Positions 30,867-42,978 of a stretch of DNA of 64,000 nucleotides are shown here, one piece after another; position 1 is the first letter of the stretch, and each line of letters begins with the position of its first letter. The translations under genes and the position numbers were made by a program. Source of the stretch: Chloridium humicola. Its lineage: Eukaryota; Ascomycota; Sordariomycetes; Chaetosphaeriales; Chaetosphaeriaceae. The DNA lies in NCBI GenBank assembly GCA_027569505.1, contig JAPDFF010000029.1:241701-305700 (forward strand), in the 5' to 3' direction. Below the pieces are notes generated by a model. That model saw only the letters and a list, made by a program, of their open reading frames with translations, made no database searches and was not told where the DNA came from.

Positions 30867-32334
30867 CTACTGTTTGGAGTACTGGATGCTGTACTCAACC
30901 GTCTTCTGAATCCCAGGTGCGGGCGCCTCTTTCTGCCCTTGCGGACCCGTAAGAATGCTCTCCTCGCTGCCGGTAAAGGAGCCCGGGCGGCGCCCGATGG
31001 ACGCAAGGTGCGTGCCCTGAGACTTGACGCCCCCCAGCTCGACCCAGTCGCGGCCGGCGCCATCTGTCCTGTTCTGACTTCCCAGCGGAACGCGGGACTT
31101 GTTGGAACCGTAACCGGCGTAACCGGGAGTACCCTGGGAACCGTAACTCTTGCTGCGGAGCCCGGGGAAGAGTTTGACGACGAAGGGACGCAGGACAGGC
31201 AGGCAGGCGCAAACAATGGCGACGTTGGGTTCGACGATGGTCCACATGACGTTTGCGACGTTGTATGTGTTGTCGGGGCTCTTGGCAAAGATGTCGAGTG
31301 TCGTGACGCGCAGGCACGACGTGATGGTAGCGAAGATACCGATTGCGAAGACAGCCATGACGGCCATTTTCTGAGCGATGGGTACTCCGAGCGTCCAGAC
31401 GAGGGGCATGGGCAAGAGAAGAATGATGAAGTCTGTAGCAATGGAGAAGCCTGCGTTCGCAAACCAGAACTTGGCCGTGTCAATGCAAGTTCCCGGCGTG
31501 TCCTTGTCGAAGGCACGAATCATGGGCCGGCACTGGAAGATGGTGACAAGAATGGAGGCGGTACAATACATGGCGACAGCGGCGAGGAGGGCCCAGCAAG
31601 AGTAGCGAAACCAGCGGACAATGTTGAAGAGGCGCAGGTAGAGGAGGAGGATGGAGGCCTTGATGAGGTTGATGGCGGCCTTGTACGTGACCTGGGCCAT
31701 GAAGAAATACTGCGTTGCCGTCGAGGTTAGCGAAAAACGTGGACACAAATGGGATTCGGCCCTTTCCCGTCCTCTGGTTGTTTGCACACCTTATTGGTTT
31801 CGAACCTGTCTTTCCCGTGAATCGTGGCCCAGTGTCGTCCCATTCCATAGTGGCAGGCTAGAAGCGGTCGTACGTCAGCTTAACATGTCCTGGAAGAAAG
31901 AAGAGAAAGAGAAAGAGAGAAAGAAAGAGAGCAAGTTCTTACAGGCTACCAGGAAGGCGCTCGTCAAAACCGCAAAGAGCTACGAGGCACTGGTCAGTAT
32001 CTCCGAGCCAACCACCTGCTCTTGGCAGCCGCCAGAGCATGCTTCAAAAGGCTGGACTCACGAGAGCTGCAACAGCGGTCCAGTCGTCGGCGCCCAGTTT
32101 GCCCCCCTTCCTCAGGCGCGCCCAAACGCGTAAAGCCATGAGGATGGGGCAGATGACGATAAAGACGCCCGCGGGGATGTAGATGAGGTGCGCATTGTTG
32201 TCGTTCGGGTCGAACGCCGGCGTAATAGTGGCGCTTTCCGGCATGCCGGGCGGCCACGAATCGAAGTCCTTCTCAAATGTCTGGCGGGAGGACAAAGAGC
32301 CTCTCCTGGGAGACTCTTCTGCATTGAATGGCAA
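30867..32334 (-). CDS. Fungal rhodopsin-type integral membrane protein (7 TM), 3 introns
   Basis: Model complement(join(30867-31709, 31790-31857, 31943-31979, 32062-32334)), 406 residues. The frames join as AAL/LFAVLT, VAS/CHYGMGRH and TNK/YFFMAQ with introns of 82, 85 and 80 nt. After an extracellular N-terminus come seven hydrophobic helices with signatures of the family formerly called SAT4/DUF3328-neighbour membrane proteins: ALRVWARLR, GADDW, HYGMGRH, IKASILLLYLRLF, FQCRPM and ILLLPMPLVW. The C-terminal roughly 100 residues are cytoplasmic, Gly/Ser-rich and end VEYSIQYSKQ. There is no CFEM domain. A Pth11-like sensing role is possible but not shown. The second exon of 37 nt is the least certain part. 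Confidence 0.82.
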
Positions 32335-33499
32335 ACAACTGCAGAGAGCGGGCGTTGATCAATTTTTGTTCGCCCGCCCAGTCGAGGAATTCGGGGGGAA
32401 AAACTGTCATGTCCGGGCATCAGCTTGTCCCTTGCATGATGGATGGTGACATGGACTGATGAATCTGGGAACCGAGTCCAGCAGTCCCTGCCCCCCCACG
32501 GGTTCTGTTTCCTTGGGACGGCACAGAGCCGGGGGGAGGTGGGGGGGACTTTCTCAAGAAAGGGCTCGGAAGCTTGGCTGGAGCACACGAGATTGACATG
32601 ATCCCTCCGGACCAAAGTCCTTCGGCATCTGTGCTAAAAGAACCAATGGGATAACGGCGCGGAAGCTGTGCCGCACAGGTGCTGGACGTTCGATAGGCAC
32701 GCGGGCTCGAGAGCATCAGGCGATTTTGACTGGCGCTGGGCTCAAGTCCTCCCCACAACTTGGCTGCTTCCTCCTCAATTCTGTCCTTCGATGTCTCCTC
32801 GAGTCCTTGCTTGTTGAGTCTCGAGTTGCTCTCCAGTGTCTTCCCTCTCCATAAGTACTGACTTTAATGGGTGCTATTTCAAGTTGAGGCTCACCATCCA
32901 GAGCCTGAGACCGTCCAGCAGCAGGCGAGCAGCTGCAAGGTGGGCATGTACATGAGTACATTACCTCCAGAGGCGAGAGCCCATGTCGCACTATTATGTC
33001 TCTCGAGAAGCGCATTGGACGGACTTCTCTCGTATGCGGGAATTGCAGGCCTTTCCGGATTCCCCTCTCTCCATGTCCTTGACCAAGATGGCACTCCGTC
33101 CGAACCCTTGCCACGCTTTCCCCACGCAAGGAAGAAAAAAATAAGCAAAAAACGGTGGGCTCTGCCGACAGCCACACTGCCATTGGGTACCTCATTTACC
33201 ACCCTTGCGACACACCCCGGCAGTCAACAGGCCAGCTCAAGATGGCTTCAAGTCCGTATTTGGCATCCACTGACACACAGGAAGCTAGTGAACGTTACCT
33301 TGCAATTTTGCCCCCCCTTGAGCTTTGTCGAGAACCTCTCAACCCGGTCTTGTGTCAGAGCGCAAGGCGACCGCGTTCCTTTTGACTTCCGCGCTTTTCC
33401 CACCTTTCCCTCTCACCTCGTCCTCCAGACTTCGATCATTCTTGCTCTCCTCTCAGACACATCGTCCGCGAGCGAGGCACACGGCCCTCAACATCCATC
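32335..33499. promoter_or_regulatory. Divergent region between rhodopsin-type gene and MFS permease
   Basis: 1.17 kb separating two divergent start codons. The part before 33500 is C/T-rich, as expected of a promoter and 5' UTR. Short frames on both strands lack domains. Confidence 0.45.
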
Positions 33500-35040
33500 A
33501 TGTCGGCCGACGAGAAACAGCACGCCGATGCGGCCGTTGCCGCAAAGCCCGGAACCCCTTGCTCGGATGCTACGTCCGATGCGCCCATCGATCCCGTGGC
33601 CGAGCGCAAGCTTCTCAGAAAACTCGATCTGATCATTTTCCCTGTCTTCTTCGTTGTGTACATGCTGGCGTTCTTGGACCGCATCAACATCAGCAATGCC
33701 AACATTCAGGGCATGTCGGCCGAGCTTCACCTGAACGAGGGCAACCGTTTCAATGTGGCGCTCTTCGTATGCTTCCCCGCCACTCACGTTTTATTACTTT
33801 TTACTGACCGCATGGATGTCTGCGCCAGGCCTACTACTCGTCGTACATCCTCTTCGAGGTGCCCGCCAACATCATCATCAAAAAAGTCCGCCCCTCGATT
33901 TTCATCTCGGCCCTCATGTTCTGCTGGGGCATCATCAACATGTGCATGGGCTTCGTGCATTCGTATGCGGCCCTAGTCGCCCTGCGCGTCCTCCTCGGCA
34001 TTTTCGAGGCCGGCGTGCTGCCTGGCATCGTTTATGTCTCGTCCATGTACTACCTCAGGCACGAGTACCAAAAGCGGTTGTCATTCTTCTTCTGCAGCAC
34101 CGTCGTTGCTGGCGCTTTTGGTGGACTGCTAGCTTATGCTATCGCTGGCCTCAGCACGCCCACGATGGCCGCTTGGCGATGGATCTTCATCATCGAGGGC
34201 GCGATCACGTCCGCCCTCGGTATCGTCGCTGCGTTTGTCATCATTGACTGGCCCGAGCAGACGCGCTACCTCAACACCGAGGAGAAGGATCTCCTCCGCA
34301 GGCGCATGGCGGCCGACGTCGGCGACCTCTGCGGCATGGACACGCTCAACAAGTTTGCCTTCACCCGTATCGTCCGCGACTATAAGATCTGGCTGAGCGG
34401 CTTCCTGTACATGGGCGTGTCCGTAGCCGGGCTGTCGGGCACCTTCTTTCTCCCGACCATCCTGCTCGAGTTCAACTGGAAGGCCCGGGAGGCGCAGGTC
34501 CGCACCATTCCCGTCTACGTGTTTGCCGCCGGCATGATGATTATCGGCGCCTGGGCCTCGGACAAGCTCAAGCATCGCTACAGCTTCATCATGGGCGGCG
34601 TCTCCTTGTCCACCATCGGCTACGCCATGCTGCTCGCGCAGGAAGGCAAGTCGCGTGACTACAAGTTCGGCGCTGTGTTCTTGGTTTTTGGCGGAGCGTA
34701 TATGATCACTCCCATGTGCCTCGGCTGGCTGCAGAACAACCTCTCGGGCCACTGGAAGCGCTCGTTTGGTGCCGCGTCGCAGGTCATGATCGGCAACATT
34801 GCCGGCATCATCGGCGCCTTCATCTTCATCAAGAAGGAGTCACCCACCTACAAGACGGGCTACGGCGTCGCCGTCGGCATGATGTGGTTCGGCGGGCTCT
34901 GCGCGACAAGTATGGCTGGCCTGATGTGGCTGGAGAACCGTAAGAGGGAGCGCGGTGAGCGCAATGACAGGCTTGAGGTGCCCGAGGAGGACAGGAAGAA
35001 CATGGGCGACTGGCACCCGAGCTTCAGGTTCACTCTGTAA
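33500..35040 (+). CDS. MFS permease, anion:cation symporter (Dal5/allantoate-type) family
   Basis: Model join(33500-33766, 33829-35040), 492 residues. The 62-nt intron has GTATGC and CAG ends and rejoins ALF/AYYSSYILFEVPANI. The protein has a hydrophilic N-terminus and 12 TM segments. ACS-family marks are LDLIIFPVFFVVYMLAFLDRINISNANI in TM1, FEVPANI in TM2, GIFEAGVLPG in TM4 and TGYGVAVGMMW in the last helices. Known relatives carry organic anions such as nicotinate, allantoate, pantothenate or tartrate. The next same-strand gene is a thiamine-diphosphate enzyme, which hints at import of an organic acid. Confidence 0.9.
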
Positions 35041-36574
35041 AGGAGTGCAGGGTATAATTTACCGCGTTTACGCGAGTCTTTTGCCGGGTCCCGACATTGT
35101 CTTGACACAAGGGCAAGGCCTCGCGGGAGGCCATCGAAAGATAGCTGTTGGCAATAACGAGATTGTTTCAAACCCCAACGTATTCGTCTGTCAAGCGCGA
35201 GTCGGAAAATGGCATGACGAGAACGACTCGGAACCGCCAAAGAGAGACGAACTGAGCCGATACCCCCGCGGCCCCGCCTCCTGCGACCTGCAGGTGGTGT
35301 CCACGCCGCAGGGGGCGGCAGACCAGTCGCCAATGCTTGCAGGGTGCAACGTGTGCCTCTAGTCTGTGTTCCCGCTTACCGCGAAATACTATGTAATCAG
35401 TCAGACATGCGAAGGATTCAACCTAATGCAGTCCTGATGCAAGCGGTTAACGAGGGGGGCAAAGTTTTTCCAGGGGTTGAGAGCGGAGGTTTCGACTCCA
35501 TGATCCATGTCACCATGTGCTCCCAAAGTTCTCGTGGGCAGTTATTGCTGTGATTCAGCCGAAATGAGGTCCTGGGCCACGTGGTTTATCCTTTTTGAGA
35601 GTCTTGAATGTGCAAAGGTTGTTTTGTCAAAATCATTCCCCGGATCATGAGATTGATGAGAGGGATGTCGTTGCTCTGAAAGTGCTCCGTATTGGGCAAC
35701 CAGAACAGGGGCAGGGGTCTCTTGCATTGTCGGATCGTGGCGCGGTAGGAAGCGGGCCGGGTGATGGACCCTAGCGCCCGGATTGGTCAAGGGGCTTGAG
35801 GCAGGGATAAGGCGGCGACCCGAGGCCTTGGCCATGGTGCCGAGCACGTGATCTTGCGCAACTGTGTTGGCTCCTGGTTGACGAGGCTTTTCGCTTGCAA
35901 CCCCGCTCGAAACTCGAAGTTGTCTTCTCGAATTCGACGTGTCGACGCACTTTATCGGTTCCCTTTAAGCCTTCAAATGATTTGTCTGGACCGTATGGGC
36001 CCCCGCGCCGGGTCACCACACACTTCAAGTTCGATCTTTTAGTTCAAGTTCCTTTGCCCCAGTGGGAGCTCCCGAAGAGTCGAGACCTGGGGCGACTCGG
36101 AGTCTCGGAAACTTTCAGTTGGTCACTTGGATTGGGGGCGGCGGTCCATCGCGCGGCCAGGTCCTCGCCGGCGGATGCGGTTCCGACTTGGCCTCTTTTC
36201 CTCAAAGATTGCCACCTGAGGGCTCGCTTCGCAACCGCCCGCTTTCGCTCTTCAGCATGGGAGGCTAACCAGAACAAGCATGGTGATGACCGTGATTATG
36301 GAAGCAAAATTGTCGCGTTGTTTTCCCCGAACGGGATGTGCGGCACCGAGGCAACATGGGCCCTTCTGTGCAGTTCAGGGGTCGCAAAATTCCGATGGGA
36401 TGGGTCTTCCCCCTCGAGGCGGAAGAACATCGCATTTCGAAATCGTCGAACCACACGCTCGGGAACCTGAACCTCATTCCCACGAATTTGCTCTTGGTCT
36501 TGCTGGCACTCGTCGCTCCTCCAGTCTCCGTTCTGCTTCCGATCAAGCCTGTCCAGCAACGGTCGGATCCCAAG
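35041..36574. other. Intergenic region upstream of the ThDP enzyme
   Basis: 1.53 kb between the MFS stop and the ThDP-enzyme start. An in-frame extension runs upstream of 36575 to 36338 and contains a hydrophobic stretch (LLLVLLALVAPPVSVLLP). I did not include it because MYTTSFAFFEAIADAG matches the family's usual start. No repeat is recognised. Confidence 0.45.
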
Positions 36575-38493
36575 ATGTACACAACCTCGTTTGCCTTCTT
36601 CGAGGCCATCGCCGATGCAGGCGTCTCGCACTGCTTCGTCAACCTGGGGTCGGACCACCCAGGTATCATCGAGGCCATGGTGCAGCGGAAGTCACACCCC
36701 AACTTCCCGCGTATCATTACCTGCCCGAGCGAGGTGCGTCTGCCCCCCTGCGCTCCAAGATCTCTCATTTTATCACGCCACGTGAGATCTCGGGTCGGCA
36801 GCAAACTGATCAAGTCCACAGATGGTCGCAATGTCCATGGCTGACGGCTACGCCCGTCTCACCGGCAAGGCTCAGTGCGTCATTGTCCACGTTGATGTCG
36901 GGACGCAGGCGCTGGGAGTTGCCGTCCACAACGCGTCGAGTGGGCGTGCCCCGGTGCTCATCTTCGCCGGCCTCTCGCCCTTCACCCAGGAGGGTGAGAT
37001 GAGAGGCTCCCGTACCGAGTTTATCCACTGGCTGCAGGATGTGCCCGACCAGCGCGCCATTGTTGCCCAGTACTGTCGCTACACCAACGAGATCAGGACG
37101 GGCCTGAATGTCAAGCAGATGGTCAACCGCGCGCTGCAGTTTGCGAGCAGCCAGCCCCAGGGTCCGGTGTACCTTTGCGCCGCGCGAGAGGTGCTCGAGG
37201 CCGACATGGAACCGTACGAGTTGAGTCGGGGTCAGCGGGACTGGACACCCATCGAGCTGGGTGGGCTGCCGCCCAAGGGTGCTAACCAGATTGCTGAGGC
37301 GTTGGCGCGGGCATCGCGACCTCTGCTTGTAACAGGCTACTCCGGCCGCAACCATGACATTCCCGCGGCACTGGTCGAGCTTGCTGACACCGTCAAGGGT
37401 CTTCGTATCATCGACGCGGCAGGAAGCGATGTGTGCTTTCCGGCTGACCATTCCGCGTGGATTGGCGTTAGGCAGACGGGCGGTGACCCGGCCATCGCTG
37501 ATGCCGATGTCATTTTGGTGCTCGATTGTGATGTCCCGTGGATTCCCACGCTCTGCAAGCCGCAGCCGGATGCCACCATCTATCACATTGATGTTGACCC
37601 GCTCAAGCAGCGCATGCCGCTCTTCTACATCCAGAGTGATGCTCGCTACCAGGCTGACCCCCTACTTTCCGTGCAGCAGATCGTCGAGGTCTTACGCAAG
37701 CCAGACAGCGAGGCGGCCAAGATCCTTCACACGCAAGATCTTGCTGCCGCGGAAGCCTCAAGGCGGGCGTCGTACACCGCAAGAATTGAGAGCATCAAGA
37801 AAGCGGCGACCACTCCCCTTGCTGATGGAAAGTTTGGCGTCGCCCACCTGAGCAAACATCTCCGGTCTGTCTGTCCCGAGGACACCATTTGGGTTGTCGA
37901 GGCGGTCACCAACACCGGGTTCATTCACGACAACGTGCGACCGACGCGACCCGGGTCGTGGATCAACTGCGGCGCTGGAGGTCTCGGCTGGTCGGGCGGT
38001 GCTGCTCTGGGCATCAAGCTCGCAGCCGAAGCCGAGGGACGCCAGCAGTTCGTCTGCCAGATTGTCGGCGATGGGACCTATCTGTTCTCTGTCCCTGGAA
38101 GCGTGTACTGGATCGCTCACCGTTACAACATTCCAGTGTTGACCATTGTCCTGAACAATAACGGTAAGTCCGGGGGCGATTTTTTTTCCCCATCCTCAAG
38201 CATGTCCCTTCTTTGACACTGACATAAAGCCAGGATGGAACGCGCCACGCAAGTCCTACATGCTGGTTCACCCCGAAGGCGCCGCGGCCAAGGTGTCCAA
38301 CGAGGACATGAACATCTCCTTTGCTCCGCCACCAGACTACGCTGGCATTGCGGCGGCAGCTGGTGCAGGTGATGTGCACGCACTCAGGGTTGAAGAGGCA
38401 AGCCAGCTTGAGGAGGTTTTGAAAGATGCTGTGGCCAAGGTCCAAGCTGGGAACACGACTGTTGTGGACTGTCGGATTGTGCCTGGATTTTAA
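36575..38493 (+). CDS. Thiamine-diphosphate-dependent enzyme, acetolactate-synthase-like, 2 introns
   Basis: Model join(36575-36733, 36822-38163, 38234-38493), 586 residues. The PYR domain starts at the N-terminus and contains the ThDP-activating Glu53 (CPSE/MVAMSMADGYAR), exactly at the first splice junction. A central Rossmann-like domain covers about 190-330. The PP domain carries the GDG...NN cofactor/Mg motif (VGDGTYLFSV ... LNNN/GW) across intron 2. Introns are 88 and 70 nt. Family relatives include acetolactate synthase, benzoylformate decarboxylase and oxalyl-CoA decarboxylase; the substrate cannot be assigned. No transit peptide is visible, which argues against mitochondrial branched-chain synthesis. 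The MFS anion permease lies upstream and a P450 is convergent downstream. Confidence 0.9.
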
Positions 38494-39140
38494 CAGAATC
38501 CAGTTCGGGTAATTGAAACAGCGTATCACAAGCAAGGGAAATCATCATGCAACTGAAATCTGTGGCCTTTGGGGAATGATTCTCAGAGTGAAGGAGTACA
38601 AGTGAGGGACAAGAACATGAAGCGGAAACGCAAGAGTTGATGGTAAATTAAACTCTAGTAACGTTAAACCTTCCAAATCCTCCCTGGAACCCTCCCCTGA
38701 TACGGACATCTCCCTTCCCTTCCCTTTTCCTGAGATCTACCCCGCCCTCTTGCAGGCAAACAAAGGCAAGTCGCCCACGACCGGTGAGACTATCTTCCAA
38801 TCCTTTTTGCTCCCTCGCAGCGCCGTTGATTCGAACGCGGGGAGCACCCAGGCCACAAATCATTGGGCCGGAACCCTTGGCAATGGGGAATAACTCGAAT
38901 GCCTACCCAAGGGTTGGCTGACGACTCGGCCTGAAGGACTAAAAGGGATATCCCCTTGGGACCACATCGGGCAAGGGCAGCGTTGATTAAAGCGTGGTTG
39001 CTGATGATGTGGCTCGGGTTGTACAAAGCATTGTAAATTCTGAGATGTAGACAATCAACTGGACAAAACGAGAACCTTGCTTGTGCTACAATGTGCAACC
39101 GAAAATGCATACCCAACTACCCAGGGACTAATAGGCCATC
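38494..39140. other. Convergent intergenic region between ThDP enzyme and P450
   Basis: 647 bp of 3' flanks. No ORF with domains and no repeat seen. Confidence 0.45.
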
Positions 39141-40984
39141 TCAAGCCATGGCATCACTCAATCGCACATAACACTGTTTCGGCTCCCTTGTAACCCTCTG
39201 CACAGCCTCATACCCGCTCAATTCGGCCGGCGTCTTCAACAAGCGGAAGCGCAACACAAGAAGCGTCAGCTGAATCTTCAACTGCAGCAGCGCAAACTTC
39301 TTTCCATAGCAACCCCTAGGCCCCAGTCCAAACGCAAGCGTCGGCCCAGCTTTGTGATCAAACGTCCCGTCCTCTCTCAACCACCTCTCTGGCTTGAATT
39401 CCCCAAGATCCGCGTCATCCCAAGGCCTCGTCAGCCAAACCTTCTCGCCATTCTCTTTCCTAGCCCCAGGACTTCTCTCCTTGTCTCCAAGCACCATGTT
39501 AGCCTTCAGATACCCCGCCCCATTTGCAGGCATAAAAACATCCGCCCCCCTTGGCACGCTCTTTCCCAACACCTTCACTCCATCCGCCATGACCCTACGC
39601 ACCACAAAGTCAACCGTGTTCGCATGCCGCAGTATCTCCTCCACTACCGCATCCAGATACTCAACACCTTCACCACCACCACCCTGCAGCAGCGCCTGCA
39701 CAAACTCCGTGTAACTCGGCAATCTCCTTTGCTCCATTGCCTCATGGAAGGCAGTACGCAACCCCGCCCGCAGCTTATCCTGAACCGCTGGGTAGTCCGC
39801 CAGGAACTTGACGCCCCACGCGAGCGTCGTGGCAGACGTGTCGTGGCCGGCAAGCATGAAGCCGAAGAACTCGTCTGCGATGGCGCGCGAGTGGTACTGC
39901 GGTGGGCGGCCGGCCTTGGTTGCGACGGCGCGCTCGCGGAGGAGGACTGATTGCAGCGCTGTCTGGGGGGTTACGTCGGCTTCCTGGGTCGAGATGGTGA
40001 GCAGGGGTAGGTAAGAATTGATGGCGTCGCGGATGTAGCCGTCTTTAATGGCTGTGGCGCGTTTCATGTAGGGGAATTTGCACAAGATCCAGGAGGTGAT
40101 GCGGGGAAAAGGGGAGAGCTGGATGTCCATTAACAAGCCGGCGACTGTCAGGGCTGCGGCGAAGATTGAGGGAAGGGTGGAGGGGGGGAAGGTCATGGGT
40201 GTGTCGGGGTTGGGAGGGAGGATGAGGGTAGGCCAGTCGGAAACAGAGGCGAGGCGACGGGTAGTACAGCTGTCGGATTCCGGGTGGCCAAACATTGCGG
40301 CGAAGATAGCGTCCAGGGTCATGTAAGTAATATCCTCGTGAGCGTTAAACGGGTGGCCTTTGGCAATGGCTGTCTTGATTTCCCAGAGACGGATCATGGT
40401 CGACGCAGCCTTGTAGATTTGGGGCCCGCTGGTTTGGGTGAGGAATGTGGGCGCCATCAGGTGGTTTATGAGGTTGCGGTTGTGCTTGAAGCGGGCATCG
40501 GTCGACAGGAATTGGTTATGGCCCTCGGGCTGAATGTCACTGATTATTTCAGCGAAGAAGGTGCTGCGGTCAAACTCATTGGTGCGCCGCAACAAGATGT
40601 CCTGGCTCTCGAAGGGGTCCGTTATCACAATCCATGGCAGGTTCATAGGCCTGATGAAAACTTGGATGATGGGGCTTTGATGCCGCTCCGTTATTGAAGT
40701 CAACCAGCACTGTCACCTTGTAAGCTCTGGCTCTCCCGTTCACGACGGAACAAACTCGAGTCAGGGACGAACTGTCATAGACAACCACTTACGAAGACGC
40801 GATGGGTTCGCATCACATAGCGTACCATCTCGGGGATGTCACCCAGGAGCTTGTTGGCAGCATCATGGTTGTATGGGATGTCTGGTAGCGGCTTGGGTAG
40901 CGCAGCCCGGTAGGCTGCATACAAACCTACGAGAAGCACTCCAACGAGCGCGATAGCTGCAGGAGATGAAATGACAGCACCCAT
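39141..40984 (-). CDS. Cytochrome P450 monooxygenase, 1 intron
   Basis: Model complement(join(39141-40709, 40793-40984)), 586 residues. The 83-nt intron has GTAAGT and CAG ends and joins THRVF/CWLTSITERH. An N-terminal membrane anchor (about 8-28) is followed by the Pro-rich hinge LPKPLPDIPYN. The I-helix AGHDTSATTLAW, the ExxR motif in EEILRHANTVDF, a PERW-type motif (FKPERWL) and the heme-binding FGLGPRGCYGKKFALLQ with the Cys ligand are all intact. It is a class II ER enzyme. The clan is not assignable by eye. Proximity to the ThDP enzyme and MFS permease suggests, without proving, a small metabolic group. Confidence 0.93.
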
Positions 40985-41352
40985 CGTGGTTAAACGGCTT
41001 GGTGACGATTGTTGTTTGCGAAGAGTTCGGTGAATCCCTCAATTGCGCAGGAAGACTGCGGGGAAGAGGAGCTTAAATGGCCTTAACCCCTCTGCTTGTT
41101 GACCCCCACGGCCGGATCCAACTCAGATGCCCAGCGCTTGTTGGGAGAATACGATTGGCAAACAGGCTACATCAATGATGCCTTCCTGGTTTGGCGATGC
41201 TGCCCAAGCACCTGGTCGAATCTACGAGTTGAAGGCTGCATGACAGAGCAGGGGGCTAAAAAAAGAGCCCTTGCAAGGTCATTGTCTTGTAGCTTGCTGG
41301 CATAGTGAAGAGACAAGATAAGATAGGTTTTAGGAGAGATTTATAAGAGACG
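40985..41352. other. P450 promoter region
   Basis: 368 bp upstream of the P450 ATG up to the first repeat sequence. The short plus-strand frame at 41096-41305 has no recognisable feature. Confidence 0.45.
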
Positions 41353-41967
41353 GGCATTCCGGACTATGTGGTTTGGCATTCCGGACTATGTGGGGCATTT
41401 TGAACCCTAACCCTCGCAAACCCTCGCCCATTCTTTCGCTAGATTATCAATTCAATCAACAACGCAGTCAAATTCATCAAGCTCTGGCTCGCTGGCGACC
41501 GTTGAATCGTTTAAAAACGCAATAAAACCGAGATCTGATCACTTTCTTTTTCTGACTAAGCATTATACAGCCCTAACCTTGCTGCGTGCCCTGGCCTCCC
41601 CTCCTACTGCCTCCCCTGCTCCTACGACCACGGCCACGGCCACGACTACGGCCACGGCCTCTGCTAGATGCCTGCAGGAGCCGCGGCCGCGGCTGCGGCG
41701 TAGGTTGACTGTTGGGCACTATATACTCGCGGTCCTCTTTCAGGTTAGCGTCCTCCTATTGTAACTCACAGCGGCGTATGGAGGGCTATAATTGTAACGG
41801 TTCACACGTTGGTATTGCACAAGGTGAGCTGTGGAATTGACGAGCTTGTTCTGAATAGAGAATAAGAGAGAAAAGAGAACTAAATGACAGGAAGAGAAGA
41901 CAGTTATTATATGCCCCAGATGCTGCCTGCCTCAGGATGACATTGTGTTGTCATAATACTACGGTAT
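41353..41967 (-). mobile_element. Relic of the 3' end of a DNA transposon with RG-rich tail
   Basis: At 41353-41392 the 19-bp unit GGCATTCCGGACTATGTGG occurs twice, as terminal repeats of a DNA transposon might. On the minus strand at about 41575-41765 a frame reads into an Arg-Gly-rich tail (SRGRGRSRGRGRGRRSRGG) followed by a stop, a type of ending seen on some fungal transposases. A TGTAACGG near 41794 starts another LTR-like piece, and its GAGAAAAGAGAACTAAATGACAG block recurs at about 47168. The pieces are too broken to name a family. Confidence 0.35.
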
Positions 41968-42214
41968 TGTAACGGCCCCAGGAGTATATTGCAACTATCT
42001 GATGACGACTCTACGAGTACAACTAAGCTTGAAGAAAGAAAAGGAAAACGGAGAAAAGCACCAACGCGTTGCAAAGGTCTTCCTCTGACCAGAGGGAGAC
42101 GCTAAGCGTGAAAAGGGGTAAGTGTGATGGGGTTGTTGATGGAGTCGTTGGCCAGGAGATATTCAGGGGTTGGCCGAGGGTCACCGAGGCCTCTGCAAGG
42201 CTCAGCCTGTTACA
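41968..42214 (-). mobile_element. Solo LTR, family B (247 bp)
   Basis: TGTAACGG...GCCTGTTACA. It is the reverse complement, near full length, of the Gypsy 3' LTR at 55285-55531, and the two have the same length of 247 bp. No internal Gypsy sequence adjoins it and no clear target duplication is visible (GGTAT versus ATGTC). Confidence 0.85.
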
Positions 42215-42570
42215 ATGTCTAGTGGTAGCAGCAGCATAGTTCTCTTAGGTGGCAGAGCGGGGCGAGGGGGTTCTGTCGGGGCTAGTATCTCTAGTCTAGT
42301 CTAGGCGCGGGTAAGGACATTAAGCTAAAGAGGCTCTACAAACTATACTTGTTCCTTTTGTAGCGTTAGGTCTAGAGTTGGCAACAGGTCTGGAGTCGGC
42401 AACAGGTCTAGAGTCGGCAACAGGTCTAGAGTCGGTGTTAGGGGCAGCGTTAGTAGTATCGTAATCCAGGGATCCAGGTTCGAGCGCTTCAGGACTATCT
42501 GACTTTAGTACAATAGGCGTTCATCCCCCTTTTTAGGCAGGTCCTCTGACCTCCTGGTCAGGGTATCTAG
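42215..42570. other. Inter-LTR spacer with short tandem repeat
   Basis: 356 bp between two solo LTRs, without an ORF. At 42369-42435 it contains an 18-bp unit (GGTCTAGAGTCGGCAACA) repeated 3.7 times with single-base changes. Confidence 0.6.
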
Positions 42571-42978
42571 TATAACGGGCTGAGCCCCGTTGACAGCCTC
42601 GGAGACTCTCGGCCAACGACCATTCTCGATCATGACCCAGCACACTGGTCTATCGGCGCCATGGTCCAATTGGTGTCCGGGTAGGTATGGCCTGCTGGTG
42701 GACTATCAGTCACTCTCGGCTATAATCGGCAGCAGGCACCGTCAGGGCCCAGCGCCTTGGTCCATCAACGCCATGACCCGTCAGTGCCCATACGACCTCC
42801 ATCACCATTACGCATTCCCTGACGCGGATGACATACCATAGCACGCGTTCCCCCTCTGGACATAAGAACAAGGCCACCTCGTGGGAACAGTTACTTTCCT
42901 TTCTCTTCTTTCTTCAAGTTTAGTATACTCGGAGAGTCGTCATCAGCTAGTTGCAATACACTTGTTGAGACCGTTACA
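42571..42978 (+). mobile_element. Solo LTR, family A (about 408 bp), inverted relative to 2402-2819
   Basis: The first bases read TATAACGGGCTGAG where the partner copy has TGTAACGGGCTGAG on the other strand, a G-to-A change of RIP type. It ends GACCGTTACA. The whole length aligns with the reverse complement of 2402-2819. It abuts a tyrosine-recombinase relic, whose N-terminal part is missing. Confidence 0.8.

Noticed and set aside
36338..36574. N-terminal extension of the ThDP enzyme with a hydrophobic segment
   Set aside because: Family members begin near MYTTSFAFFEAIADAG; the extension is upstream sequence that happens to be open.
41401..41430. Telomere-like CCCTAACCCTCGCAAACCCTCGCCC
   Set aside because: Only one true telomeric hexamer-like unit is followed by variants; far too short for a telomere or interstitial array.
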